From Bombyx mori (Eukaryota > Arthropoda > Insecta > Lepidoptera > Bombycidae), in NCBI RefSeq assembly GCF_030269925.1, contig NC_085121.1, positions 7,085,501 to 7,149,500 on the forward strand: a stretch of DNA of 64,000 nt, given 5' to 3'. A program made the translations under genes and the position numbers. The notes under the pieces were generated by a model. That model saw only the letters and a program-made list of their open reading frames with translations. It was not told the origin of the DNA and ran no database searches. This document shows positions 1-12,180 of the stretch, piece after piece. Numbering within the stretch: the first letter of the stretch is position 1; the number at the start of each line of letters is the position of its first letter.

Positions 1-713
1 ACCGTCTTTTTTATATTACCAATATATTATATACATATAATAATAATATGTATATTGATAAAAATTCTCACAATAAGATTGAGGAAAATCCGACGGAGTC
101 TAATTTAAGAGATTTGTAATATTCTTGCTATCTCAGTCACTAGATTCTCTTTTTCGTAAAAATAATAATAAATCGGGTTAAGGACACTGTTTTTTATGAA
201 AGCTGTATGTGTTAGCGTTAATACAAGTCCGTCGTGAACAAAGCCAATATCTGTAAAAGTTTCGGCGAAGCATCCCGTTATTTATTCAAAGCCTTCTGCT
301 TTTCTTAACTTTTCGAGAGGCAGAGGGTCCTCTTATTACAGAACCGGTTCGCCTGAGCACATTTGCTTTCATTTCTTCCGGGAAATCCACAGCTTTGTAA
401 ATAAATAAATAAATATTGACGTCTCATTTTGATAGACGGCGTTAAGTAAAAGAAAAGTTAAGCAGATTGTGATTAATTAGCTATGATCATCAATGTAAAA
501 CATATTTATTATCGAATATAAATTGATTCGAGTGTCATTTTAATATTTATTAACTTTTATAATATTCGTTAATTGCAATTCGAAGACAATACCATCTCGA
601 AGAAAAGTATTTTATTTTTAGATATTAATGTAAAACCAAACTTTAAAGCGATTCTCAAAATTATCTTAAACTAGACTTGCCCAGCTATTTTAACCGCTTT
701 ATACCTATTTCTA

Positions 714-829
714 TTTTTTTTAATTGCTTAACTGGGTGGACACCTGGTATTAACTGGTTACCGGAACCCATAGACGCATCGCTAGATACGAATGCACCGG
801 ACGTCTCATTCTTTAGGCTACGACGACTT
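714..829 (-). repeat. Bm1 SINE, internally deleted
   Basis: Reverse-complement Bm1: the 3' tail (ACTGGGTGGAC...CCCATAGAC) is fused directly to the tRNA-like head (GCATCGCTAGATACGAATGC...GGCTACGACGACTT). The central ~300 bases of the usual ~430-base element are missing. Confidence 0.85.
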
Positions 830-904
830 AAACATGTTGTATTTTCGTGGGTTAAGGAGTTGCTTGTGTGTATTTTTTCGGATCATGTCATTAATTATTA
901 TGTC

Positions 905-1724
905 ATTAATCTTGATTCAATTCAACCCGTTAAAGACACAAGTTTGCGCGTTCACTGCGAAGAAGGAGGAATTTTGTCATGGCGCCGCAATTCCAAGGAG
1001 TATCCTTGCAAGATTCCGAGAGTATTGGGATACTTGGGGTCGACATTTCGAGCGATGTCCAGTTTCGGAGTCATTTGGAAGGCAAAGCCAAGTTGGCATC
1101 CAAAATGCTGGGAGTCCGCAACAGAGCAAAGCGGTACTTCACACCTGGACAAAGGATTTTGCTTTATAAAGCACAAGTCCGGCCTCGCGTGGAGTACTGC
1201 TCCCATCTCTGGGCCGGGGCTCCCAAATACCAGCTTATTCCATTTGACTCCATACAGAGGAGGGCCGTTCGGATTGTCGATAATCCCATTCTCACGGATC
1301 GTTTGGAACCTCTGGGTCTGCGGAGGGACTTCGGCTCCCTCTGTATTTTGTACCGTATGTTCCATGGGGAGTGCTCTGAGGAATTAATTGTTCGAGATGA
1401 TACCGACATCTCGTTCTTACCATCGCACCGCCCGTCACCGGAGTAGAGTTCATCCATACTACCTAGAGCCACTGCGGTCATCCACAGTGCGTTTCCAGAG
1501 GTATTTTTTGCCACGTACCATCCGGCTATGGAATGAGCTCCCCTCCACGGTGTTTCCCGAGCGCTATGACATGTCCTTCTTCAAACGAGGCTTGTGGAGA
1601 GTATTAAGCAGTAGGCAGCGGCCTGGCTCTGCCCCTGGCATTGCTGAAGTCCATGGGCGACGGTAACCACTCACCATCAAGTGGGCCGTAGGCTCGTCTG
1701 CACACAAGGGCAAAAAAAAAAAAA
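905..1724 (+). pseudogene. Jockey-type LINE, 5'-truncated C-terminal reverse-transcriptase ORF and poly(A) tail
   Basis: Reads as the last ~250 residues of a non-LTR reverse-transcriptase polyprotein: NPLKTQVCAFTAKK, then SESIGILGVDISSDVQFRSH, RNRAKRYFTPGQRILLYKAQ, VRPRVEYCSHLWAGAP, DSIQRRAVRIV, and after another frame change LRSSTVRFQRYFLPRTIRLW. The catalytic palm lies upstream and is absent. There are frame breaks near 970 and near 1385. Ends with a short 3' UTR (CCATCAAGTGGGCCG...) and A-run at 1711-1724. Related 3' pieces occur at 29958, 33165, 54554 and 62708. The family belongs to the jockey/R1-like group; the exact name is not assigned. Confidence 0.88.
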
Positions 1725-1758
1725 ACTACTTAATGATTAGTAACCATATTTAAGTTAA

Positions 1759-2147
1759 CCTGAAACTACAATACTTTAAGACAAATATTTTTTCTGTATG
1801 GAAACTAGCGACATCTTGTAGCGAATACCCCTACACATAAATGTTGTTAAAGTTAAGGCATTTAATTATTTTATAACTAAACACAGAAAATAAATAAATA
1901 ATAAATCATACAAGTCTTCATTTGTTAAAGACAAATTGATTAAATTTTATCAATTGTGGTTTCTGAAAATTTACAAAATCCTTCATCAAAAGTAAAATAT
2001 AGGATAGGTAAGTAGGTAATGTTACTGCCATCTACAGGAGCAATGAGAAACTAATCGAAGCGAAGCCATCTAGTGGCCGACGCCCGTAAACATTTCTGTT
2101 GAGTGCTCGAGTTGCTTATCTATAACTAATTTATGTGTATTATCTAT
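1759..2147 (+). repeat. Unclassified ~390-bp interspersed repeat, copy A
   Basis: Runs from CCTGAAACTACAATACTTTA to ATTTATGTGTATTATCTAT. Near-identical copies lie at 8517-8914 (-) and 24814-25199 (+). It contains a conserved core (TTACTGCCATCTACAGGAGC and CATCTAGTGGCCGACGCCC). No terminal inverted repeats, poly(A) or obvious target duplication. Confidence 0.85.
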
Positions 2148-2485
2148 GGTTAAAGAGACTTTCTGACGTTTTAGCCCTATACGAAAGCGTGAAATGAGGT
2201 TTCACGACGAATAACACGAAACAAGACTTCGAGAATTCAGTCTAATTATAAAACTGTGCATGCGACATGAAAAAATACTTTATTTACACAAACATCCGCA
2301 CGAAATCACAAGGCATGCATAAGCGACTGTACTTTCGTACGCGACTTGGAAAATAATAAGTGGAGTTAGATTAAATCAATTTAAATTCCAATGAGCTTCG
2401 TAGCTTGAAACCTTGACAAAATGCTCCTCTACCTCTTAGGGTTCAGAGCAAATATATGTATAGCGAAATAGGTGCCGCGTTCATG

Positions 2486-2922
2486 CCAACCCACAGACAC
2501 AGCCCACTGAGTTTCTCGCCGGATCTTCTCAGTGGGTCGCGTTTCCGATACGGTGGTAGATTCTGCAAAGCATTGCTCTTGCTAGGGTCAGTGTTAGCAA
2601 CTCTCCGGTTGGAGCCCAGTGAGTTCACCTACAAACGTTAGGGCGAAGCTGATTTTTTTTTTTTTTTTTTTCCTACCTAATCTGATAGCCCTAGCGGCTA
2701 TGTCAGCGTAACCCTAACTTTAGTAGGTGAGCTCACGGGGCTCAAACCTGGTGACGTTGCTAACACGAACCCTAGCAAGAGCCGTGCTTCGCAGAATCTA
2801 CCACCGGATCGGAAACGCGACCCACTGAGAAGATCCGGCCAGAAACTCAGTGGGCTGTGTCTGAGAGCGAAGCTGAAATACCCTCTCAAGGCTATCAGCA
2901 TAGATAGGGAAGAAAAAAAAAA
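2486..2922 (+). mobile_element. Short poly(A) retroposon, outer copy of a nested pair
   Basis: Parts 2486-2652 and 2877-2922 form one ~213-base element with a poly(A) tail at 2912-2922. It is flanked by perfect 9-base duplications GCGTTCATG (2477-2485 and 2923-2931). It starts with a hairpin-forming CCCACTGAG...CTCAGTGGG and holds the shared block GATTCTGC.AAGCA.TGCTCTTGCTAGGG. A second copy in opposite orientation interrupts it. It could be a SINE or the 3' end of an unidentified LINE. Confidence 0.85.
2653..2866 (-). mobile_element. Short poly(A) retroposon, inner copy inserted into the outer one
   Basis: Minus-strand copy of the same family; its poly(A) tail appears as the T-run from 2653. 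It is bounded by perfect 10-base duplications GCGAAGCTGA at 2643-2652 and 2867-2876, which lie within the outer element's sequence. This proves insertion after the outer copy. Confidence 0.92.
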
Positions 2923-3317
2923 GCGTTCATGGCCTAACGGTATTACATACTGAGTGGTACTAATGTGCCGGAGTTCAAACACTGCAAGGATCCTAAAACT
3001 CAATAAAATGAAATGCTAAAAGTCTGTTTTTCTTCATTACTGATGGTAAGGGTTCATTTTTAAGATGTCACCGTCTTGTCTAATTCTGCCATAAAGCAGA
3101 TATGAGAACCGGTTTGGCAGAAATCGCACTGTAATATTGGCTTCCATTTAACATCGTGTGGACTTTTATTGTACGTGTACACATCTAAAAAAAAAAGAAG
3201 AAAATTGCGATGGTAATGAAAAAAATGAACAGTAAATAATGGTAGCATAAGAAACGCAGGTTCATTGAAGACTCCATACAGTCTTATTTTCCTGTTTCGT
3301 TCCTTGGATTATAATAC

Positions 3318-3640
3318 AAGTCGCTGGGGCCTAAAAGATAAGACGCCCAGTGCATTTGTATCAAGCGATGGGACTGTATCGTTGTTCGAATCCCGAGGCA
3401 GGTACCAATTTTTCCAATGAAATAATATACATACTAAACAAATGTTCACGATTTACGTCCAGGGTGAAGGAATAGAATCGTGTACTAAAAATCAAACACG
3501 CACAAATTATAATTTGCGTAATTACCTAGTGGTGGTTGGGCGTCTTTTGATTCCGCACGGGTAGATACCACTATTATGCCTACTTCCATCTTGAAGCGGT
3601 AATAATTTTCTATCTTAAGGGTGGGGCAGTTCAAGAGGGC
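3318..3640 (+). repeat. Bm1 SINE, 3'-truncated and diverged
   Basis: tRNA-like head GGCCTAAAAGATAAGACGCCC, B-box-like GTTCGAATCCC, then GTACCAATTTTTCCAATGAA and CACGATTTACGTCCAGGGTG, to GTGGGGCAG. The last third is missing. Confidence 0.85.
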
Positions 3641-6600
3641 TGACAACAATTATATTTTGGAATATGTACTTCAAATTCCGCGGCAACTGCGTTTCCAGTC
3701 GTTGACGAGCGTAAATGTATTAACGTCTTTGTAGTGAAACGGGCTCTTGCTTATATTGCGTGTAACGATGTCACAAACGGTCGCTCAATGCGTCGACATC
3801 ATTAATCGTCGCGCCGTTGATGGATCGCTCTTGTCGAACGCGATCCATCGGGTTATTGTGCGTTTTGTTGACTTTAATGACTGGAGGTACGATTTTCCGA
3901 GTGGTATTGCAAATTGTGTAATAATGAAAATTACGAATTTTGAATTTTGTCGAAAATTATGTTTTGCGGTTTCGGTTCGAGGTTTAAGTGTAGCGTACTG
4001 GTGGTAGGGGCTATAGTGAGTCTGCGCATGTAGACACCACTGTTCTGTTGACACAAATTACCATTTTGATTCTCAATTATACGGGCGCCGGCCTAGTATC
4101 AGCCTTTCTTGGGAATCTGGCATCAAGACGGGGAGTCGTTATATTACCTCATAAGTCTACTGTTATTAAAGAAACAGCTTCTGAATCCTCGCAGTTCGAT
4201 TCACCTACAAGACAATTATACTTTCCTAAATAAGTTGAGTAATAGTCTCACATGCTTGGGCGTCGATGTCTAGGCTGCAGAACCCAATCGAGTCTTGTAA
4301 AAACGCATCTTAGTTATTGCGTAACACAAATCTGAAGAAGCATCAGTTTCATCAGTTCCTCATATAGTTTTGGTGTTCAAGTTAATAGGTGACTAACTTA
4401 TTAATTCCGTATACAGCATTCCTTCTTTTTTATTATTATTATTATTTTATTTTTATTATTAAGCTGTGGCCTACTTGGCGCTAAGCATTTATTGCAGATG
4501 ATAATTATCAAAAAAGCGTGGGGTGCATGGTATCAGTAGTTATAAATATTTTATGAACATACATGAGTAGAAGAGTTATTTTGATAATATCCTAAAAAGC
4601 ACCAAGTATTTAGTATTTTTTTGTTGGATTTTCTATAAAAGCGTATTTTGTTAGTTTTTTAAACTTTTATTTAATTTTCATTTTTAGTTGAATTTCAATT
4701 GTTTTAATAAATAAAAAAAACATTTTTTTTATTTATAGTTGTCATCAGTCCTTAATAGGTTTACCAAATTTCGAGTTAATCCGACGTTTTTTTTGAAGGG
4801 GGTCAAAATCATGTTCAAAGATTCCGTTACATACTAACATACATACGTCTGAAGCTAATAAAAGCGTATTAAAAATAGCTACCACCTTGAAACCTGAAAT
4901 GGAAATCCCAATTATTAGGTTTTGAAATCTTCATGACTTCAAATATATAGTTGTAGCCATTTTTAAACACTACATTCGTTCATTCTTTTAAGTTCTCCTT
5001 AAAACAACAATGTATTTAATGGATATTTCTCGTGTCAACTATGAATTAATTAAAAGGTGTTTCAGTTTCGTTTTCATTATTACTAAGATAAAATGTAAAT
5101 TTAGCCTTTAACTCCCTCCCATTTCGTTAATATTATTTTTGGATAAGCATATCCGAAAATTTCGGGCTATGATATTTGGGTAGTTAAGACGAAATCCTAT
5201 GTCGTTCCAATGGAATATAATTGGGACTGCGTGTCAAGCTGTCACCGTATTGTATACGAAAATAGACACGTAAGGTGATGACGTAAGTGTAAGACTTATG
5301 AAAGATTTAAAAAGAAAAAAATGTAAAAATGAAAGATTTAAATAGAAAAAAATGTAAAAAAATTTTTTTTTAAGTTCAGTAGTTTAAAAGGACATTGAAA
5401 ATGGAATCGTAGCCTTGAAGACTTTTTCATTACTTTCAGGAAAAAATTAGGAAAAAGAAGTTTACTGTAAAGTTTGAAACTCAATATAAAAGAGGCTTCT
5501 AGTTTGGTAACAGATGGTTCGGTAGTAAAATGGGATGACATTGTCTACAATATCGTCTCGAACATTTCCAAAACTTCGTCAAACATTCTATAGGCACTTT
5601 GTCTGTCGGCGCGATAAGGCGTACACTAAATACTTTCAGTTGACAAAGCTTTAAATTAATTAAGTTAATTCGAGAATTTTCGAGAAAAATAATCATATTC
5701 ACGCATCATGGTTCGCAGAGAAATTTCGTTTCAATACAAAACGTAAATTAATAACTGCTTGAAGAAAACGAAAGTCATTTTCCAGGCGGCTTGGTCACGA
5801 ACTGAGAGGTCGAGGCCGCGATCATTTGTACCATGCTTCTGTCGAACTATTTTCATAGCCCATGTAAGCGTACCCTTCAGTCATAAAACAAAGTTTATCA
5901 CTTAGTGACTCAAAGTAATAAGTGCCAAATGTGTTTAGACCGAATTACATTCAGCCGACATTTTATTCATGGCTTATGTTTTGTTAAATCAACTACCCTA
6001 ACAGTCTGTAGACGCATTGTCTGTGATATCTGTGACTTCAATAGAAGCGTTAATTGTAACTTCGAATTACTGAATGATACATGATGCACAGACACATGAT
6101 GCCGTTTTTAAGTATTTACTTTTGTTTCATTTAGTGAAAATTGCGTTCGAAGCAGTTATACGGTGAAATCAATTTTAAACCAACCCCAAATTAAATGCAA
6201 TTAGGCTTTAAGCATTCGTCGTTTGCTTATGCGACGGCCAGTAATACTAACGTCATAAAATGACTGTAAATTTGTTAAAAAACATTCAGGTATATGTGTA
6301 CGAGAATTCTAAAAACTTTCCGCCTTGTCAGATGAACAAGAGTTCAGTGTAGGCAGTTTGTGTTAGTTACAAAACTAAAATAGATACAAAATACTTTTTA
6401 ATAACATCAAAGCTTTTACGTCAGGGCTACGGGAAACTTTTTATGAAATTTGATATTAGAAGGATGTGACGACATTCCGAAATTGTTCATAATATAAATA
6501 TACTACATTTAAAGTAAGACTTTGTCTCACAATAAAATAAAAGAACATATTATTTACTGCTTTGATGAAATTACGTAATGATGTTAGAAACAATAACGAA

Positions 6601-6811
6601 TGATGTCAATTACAAAGTTATTCTACTTAATTAGTAGTTTGTAACTTTATTTAATAGGTAATTGTATTTATAAAAATAGTCAGTCATCGATCTGTAGTCA
6701 TATCAGCTCTGAGCATACGTGTCAGCAGTCGGCTTTAACCCAATAAAGCAGAATTACTCCTGTGCCTACGTGAGCTCTTTTACGAAGTAACTGTGTACAA
6801 GCGCTTAAATA
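3641..6811. other. No gene seen
   Basis: AT-rich DNA with only short chance reading frames, a (TTA)n run near 4428-4460 and the small hairpin at 3819-3849. I recognise no coding or RNA gene. Confidence 0.6.
3819..3849. repeat. Short 10-bp inverted repeat
   Basis: GATGGATCGC (3819-3828) and GCGATCCATC (3840-3849) can pair with an 11-base loop. Significance unknown; arms this short arise by chance in a window this size. Confidence 0.5.
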
Positions 6812-7010
6812 CTATGCCTATTTCTGCCGTGAAACAATAATGCGTTTCGGCTTGAAGAGTAGGGCAGCCGTTGTAACTAAACTAAGACCTTAGAACTTAT
6901 ATCTCAAAGTGGGTGGCGCATTTACATTGTAGATGTCTATGGGCTCCAGTAAACACATAACACCAGTTGGGCTGTGAGCTCGTCCACCCATGAAAGCAAT
7001 AAAAAAAAAG
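6812..7010 (+). repeat. Bm1 SINE, 5'-truncated 3' half
   Basis: From GCCTATTTCTGCCGTGAA through TTGTAACTAAACTAAGACCT and GATGTCTATGGGCTCCAGTA to AAGCAATAAAAAAAAAG. Confidence 0.9.
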
Positions 7011-7261
7011 TTTTTTTTCAATGCGGCTCGAATAAACAAATAAAACATACAACATGGTGATTCGAAATCAATCTTGAACACATTACATTAGAAACGCATC
7101 TTAGAAACGATTCTGCTATAAGTATCAGATCCGATACAGACAGAAACAGGAAAGACTCTTGAAAATTTGTTAGCGAAAATACACCTAAAATATACAGAAA
7201 GTCTATTTCTATGGCATTTATCTTATACCTTTAAACGAGCAATTCTTGTATATTAATTTAT

Positions 7262-7520
7262 AGTTATATATATAATCTGAATCTCGGAAACGGCTCCAAC
7301 GATTTTCATAAAATTTAGTATACAGGGGATTTCGGGGGCGATAAATCGATCTAGCTACGATTTATTTTCCGAAAATGTTGTTTTATTCGTGCTTTCAATA
7401 ATCAACTCTTCCCGACATCTATTGGCGAATAATAATACTATTTTTCTTAATTGAGGGCAACTAACCGCTTTAAAGACACAACAAGATGGCGTTATCAAAA
7501 AAAAACGGTCATCATCTACG
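7262..7520 (+). repeat. Diverged interspersed element with the lepidopteran 'cggctccaacgattttcat' motif
   Basis: CTCGGAAACGGCTCCAACGA followed by TTTTCATAAAATTTAGTATACAGG, split here for length, resembles the tails of non-LTR or Helitron-like repeats widespread in Lepidoptera. Boundaries are estimates. Confidence 0.4.
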
Positions 7521-8516
7521 GTCATCGTCTAGTTTTATTTAACACAAATAGTGTCCAATGTGTGATTATATTTTTCAAAACACAATCCTAACTTTCGATA
7601 CAATAATCAAAAATTTGTAAGATGCAAAATATCCTGTTCACGCGAGCTTGAATAACCCCTTAGGCTGCCAGCAAATAGGTAAGGCAAAAAAAATGTGTGT
7701 GTGTGCAAGTCACACACGGTAGAAGTGAAATTTATAAAAAAATAAGAATAATCGCATGGGTTTACCCCACCAACCACTCCGCAGTGCAATGGAGCAGCCT
7801 AACCCTGGGGGAACCGCCTTCATATTCACGTGATCTCTACGCCAGGTAAGTATGATTTAGCAAGAGAAATACGAGAACGTCTATCAACTGTGAACATCTC
7901 GTCACCGCGATTCAGGAATTATTGAATTTACGTGCAGCGACATCTGTTGATAACAAACTAAATAGAAATAATTGTAAATCATCTTTTTTAGTATGTGGTA
8001 GCGCCCTCTGTGAGTTGATATTTTAACTTCACGTATAACGTGTTCTATCTCATTTTCGTTTCATTTTTTCGTTTCATCGAGTTTGAAATCACATCACAAC
8101 GATTCTAAAGAAGTTTCACTTCAATAAAATACAAAATTTGTCTTTAGATTTCGGGGCTTGCTGGTTGCATGTGTATTAATCTGTATAGTGCACTCGAAAT
8201 GGCTCAAGCACCGTTATCGTTCGATAGCAATTCGCATTGAATGCTCGACTGACCAATTCAAGCCACTGTTCTGATTTTAGGTTTGGATAACAACATCACA
8301 GTGCAAAATCTGCGAATTTCGTTTACGATAATCTTAAATTCTCGTGCTAGAATCAAATATTACGGTTGTTAAACTGGGTTAAGTATGTTACTTAAAATGC
8401 TACTTAAAAGTAATGAAAATGTTTGTAGGGACTACATATGTACCCATACTTTCTATCGATATATGCACATCCACACGTGTAACCGATAATTATATTGCAG
8501 CGATGCTATGCCAGTC

Positions 8517-8914
8517 ATAGATAATACACATAAAATAGTTATAGATAAGCAACTCAAGGACTTAACAAAAATGTTTACGGGCCTCGGCCAGTAGATGGCG
8601 TCGATTAGTTTTCATTGCTCCTGTAGATGGCAGTAACATATTACCTATGCTATATTTTATTTTTAATGAAAGATTTTGTAAATATTCAGAAATCACAAAT
8701 TGATAAAATTTAATCAATATGTCTGTATCAAATAAAGACTTGTACATATTATTATGCTTTAATATTTTTTTAATTTTCTGTGTTTAGTTATGCAAAATTA
8801 ACTTATAACTTTAACTTAACTTTAACAACATATAAGTTTAGGGGCATCCGCTACAAGATGTCGCTAGTTTCCATACAGAAAAAAATATTTGTCTTTAAGT
8901 ATCGCAGTTTCAGG
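8517..8914 (-). repeat. Unclassified ~390-bp interspersed repeat, copy B
   Basis: Reverse-complement copy of the repeat at 1759-2147. Same two ends (ATAGATAATACACATAAA on + and GCAGTTTCAGG on +). It has small length differences in its A/T-rich centre. Confidence 0.85.
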
Positions 8915-9676
8915 GCTATTGACGCCAGACTCGATATTGTCGAGCTGTATAAAGCACGTTACGTTGTAATACGAATACACTTTAATCAATTAACTGAACA
9001 AGTGTCTTATTATTCTCTGCCCGATACGGAGACTCAGTATGTTTTCAAAACGTTTCAGTATTCAATAATTCTTATTGAAGATTGCAAAGATGTCGGCCCC
9101 AATAACTGCCACAATGTAGCATATTGAAAATTCATGTCATTGACATACACTCATATGAAATTACTCTGCATATTCTAGAACCGGATCTCGAGTGCGACAT
9201 ACGATTTAATCGAACATATTATATTGAAGATACATCCGTTCGTTTACATATTTCTTATCGAGTGCAATGTATTTTGGTATTTAAATAAACGTTACAAATG
9301 GGCTAAAGTTCATTTGGAGCATGAAGACCATTTTCTTTCAGATGTAAATTCGATATGAATTCCTCCGAAACTTTGTTCCTTTTACAACAACTAACCACCA
9401 ACAATCATAAATAGGAGAGCAAATGTAACAGTAACTGACAGGGCTGTGAGCACTATACTAAATGACGTATTTATAATAGTCGGGTATGATATACCCAAAA
9501 GCCTCCGTCCATCACGCGAAATTCTCTCCAAATGACGTGCTCGCTAACATCCCTAAGCTGTTCCCGTCTGACAGATTTAACCCTCGTCGTCCGTTTCGTG
9601 ATCACCTTTATAATAGTTACAGTTCTGTTGTTCTGTTTATTGTTGTTATTCTAATCCATTCAGGTATGTAAACACC

Positions 9677-10049
9677 CAAGGGCGGATCCAGCTTTGGTGC
9701 CAGGAGGGGTCAAGTCAAGAACTTATAATTTAATTTTGATAACAATAGATCAAGTAAAAAGTAGGTATTTTACTAATGTACGTAAGTACTGTACTTAAAA
9801 ATATTTATTCTTTATTGTACACTTGAAAAACTTAACACATAATAACTTGTACATATACACGTACATATTGTCATCTTCTCTTGAAGACATCCAGAGAAGC
9901 ACTATCACGCCCGGAATGAGGCAGCTCATTTATATTCCATAACCGTCGTCCTAAAATCATTATGTTCAATATGTGGTCCACCTAGGTCTTGGAACCAGCT
10001 CAGGGGGGGGGGGGCATGACCCCCATGACCCCCCCTGGATCCGCCCTTG
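9677..10049. mobile_element. hAT-type MITE with 15-bp TIRs and 8-bp TSD
   Basis: Perfect 15-base terminal inverted repeats CAAGGGCGGATCCAG (9677-9691 and, inverted, 10035-10049), flanked by perfect 8-base direct repeats TAAACACC (9669-9676 and 10050-10057). Eight-base duplications and CA-starting ends indicate the hAT superfamily. It is 373 bp with no coding capacity. A G-run near 10003-10013 and C-runs lie beside the right terminus. Confidence 0.92.
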
Positions 10050-10204
10050 TAAACACCGCTAAAAAATTTTTTTTTTTAACTGTACTGATATCTGAAATAG
10101 CCTACCGAATATTAGACTTAAAGTCATTTCCAAAGCCCATAGACGTCACAACGTGAACCCTGTCACCCATCTTGAGACATGACTTCGATGAAAGTAGTTT
10201 GTGA

Positions 10205-10340
10205 ATCTGTGTAAAGTACAAATTTTCTCAGTAGAAATTGTACCCGTCTGCGGGATTTGAACATCGCCTTAAATGCGCTACCTAAGATGAGTAGTAAGTA
10301 CACTTGGCGTCTTATTCGATAAGCCACGACCATTGTAGCG
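10205..10340 (-). repeat. Decayed Bm1 head
   Basis: Contains ...TACCCGTCTGCGGGATTTGA and GGCGTCTTATTCGATAAGCC, the reverse complement of the Bm1 tRNA-like head, with an interrupting segment. Confidence 0.6.
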
Positions 10341-10491
10341 GGGTGTTGTTTAAGGTAACGGCTTAATAATAAATCTGGCTTTATCGGAGCGAAGGTACAA
10401 GTGGACTAAAGAAAATGGTGTGTGTCAAAATAAGCAGTTTTCTTTATGCAATATTCGATTTAATAGTTGGGATGGATGAATCATTCCGAAC

Positions 10492-10678
10492 ATAACCCAC
10501 TAAGTTTCTTACTGGATCTTCTCAGTGGGTCGCGATTTGGATCCTGTGGTAAGTATAGCAAAGCACTGCTCTTGCTAGAGCTAGTGTTAGCAATCTCTCA
10601 GGCTGAGCCCGCGAGCTGACCTACCAGTCCGTGCGTAATTGGAATAACCACTTAGGCTACAAATGATTAGGTACTGAA
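10492..10678 (+). repeat. Short poly(A) retroposon family copy
   Basis: Same family as 2486-2922: CCCACTAAGTTTCTTACTGG, ATCTTCTCAGTGGGTCGCG, then GCACTGCTCTTGCTAGAG and TGTTAGCAATCTCTCAGG. Confidence 0.85.
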
Positions 10679-10684
10679 GCCACA

Positions 10685-10820
10685 TGTAACTATACTGAGA
10701 CCTTAAAACTGATATCTCAAGGTGGGTGGCGCATTTACGTCGTAAATGTCTATGGGCTCCAGTAACCACTTAATACCAGGTGGGCTGTGTAAGCTCGTCC
10801 ACCCATATAAGCAAAAAAAA
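10685..10820 (+). repeat. Bm1 SINE 3' end
   Basis: TGTAACTATACTGAGACCTT to CCACCCATATAAGCAAAAAAAA. It directly follows the retroposon at 10492-10678. Confidence 0.9.
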
Positions 10821-11450
10821 ACCAAATATTTTCTTTGTTTTGTACTATTCGTATTTTACAAACTAAATTCTTCAAATGTGATTATAATAGGTTTTAATGT
10901 ACCAAATATAGATTATTGTGTGAATATAATATTAGAATATGATACTTTTTATATATTTAGCCTAGATTGATAGAGTAATAATTGTCTAGAAGTCGTCATC
11001 CGAATAAAATAACAAGACCATTTTATACCATTTTCTTCTATCTTCAGATATAAATTTCAATTGAAAAAAACACCAGTTGTTCCACAGTTAGGTAACAGGA
11101 GAAAAAAAAACTTTGAAACTCGGTTTCTATCACTGATTATAAAATCGATTCCCTATATATTACTTTGTTTGCAAAACTTCTTGGTAGAACTCGGTAGATA
11201 CTCGTTAAAATAAGATGTTTTCACTTATTCAATACCCTGTCTCGCTATATTTGTACGTACCTAAATTAACTGTGTAATTCTAAACGAATCAGTTTTAGAA
11301 TGAGATCTTTGGGAACTAAGTTTTGTTTTTAGTTAAGCCAAGATCTAATCCCGCTTCTAAAACGTATTTGATTAGGATTCGTCTTAACACAGAAACACAG
11401 GGTGTAGTAATTAGGTAACACTTTGTAAAGTTAATACACGTCTTATTAGA

Positions 11451-11880
11451 AACTAGCGGCTCGCTCCGGCTCCGCTCGGGTCCTTAACAAAAATTTTCAA
11501 CGACGTTGTTTTATTTTTTTAAATAAAAGAACACTTATTGCGGCATAACTATAATAGGTAAACATATGCTGTCGTGACACTTTTTGTAAATAATGTGTTC
11601 CACAAAGTCGTAGTACATTATTTTATTCTATCATCAATAGTTTTCGCAGGGCACGCGATGTAAAGAATGTTTTAGGTAATTTTTTACACCTTGGGTTACA
11701 TTATTGGAGTTTTAGTAAGGATACCTAATTTTTTTTCAAAAAATATTATAGTCTATGTCACTCGGGAATAGTGTAGCTTCCAAACAGTGAAAGAATTTTT
11801 CAAATCGGTTCAGTAGTTTCGGAGCCTATTCAATACAAACAAACAAACAAACCTTTCCTCTTTATAATATTACTATAGAT
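11451..11880 (+). repeat. Non-LTR-like repeat ending in (AAAC)n and a staggered A/T tail
   Basis: Begins AACTAGCGGCTCGCTCCGGC and ends TTTCAAATCGGTTCAGTAGT, TTCGGAGCCTATTCAATAC, (AAAC)5, TCCTCTTTATAATATTA. This tail type recurs in Lepidoptera. No ORF remains. Confidence 0.6.
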
Positions 11881-12049
11881 GACGCGAGTATGGTGTTCGC
11901 TAAGGCTGCTCGCACCCAGGTTTTGCAATCCCTGCTCCTTAAGCCATTGGAGCACCGTGGTACGTGAGGAATCTTTACAACGATCTACGCCTCCATCCTT
12001 TCCGTAAGTATATAAAGGCAACAATGGAAATATGACATTTGCATGCATT

Positions 12050-12180
12050 TGCGTGGCCTAGATAATAGGACGCCTGGGGTACTTCGGAACAAGCATTGCG
12101 ACCATGCCGTGTTCAAAACCAGTTGACAGGTAGGTACTAATTTTTGCTATGGAAATGCGTACTTTATGTATTTAAGAGTA
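12050..12180 (+). repeat. Decayed Bm1 tRNA-like head
   Basis: GTGGCCTAGATAATAGGACG ... GTGTTCAAAACCAG ... GGTAGGTACTAATTTTTGC parallels the Bm1 head but with many changes; not a functional tRNA gene. Confidence 0.55.

Noticed and set aside
677..1387. 236-codon open reading overlapping the LINE fragment
   Set aside because: It runs in the wrong frame through a Bm1 piece and the reverse-transcriptase relic; the frame at 979-1446 gives the recognisable protein.
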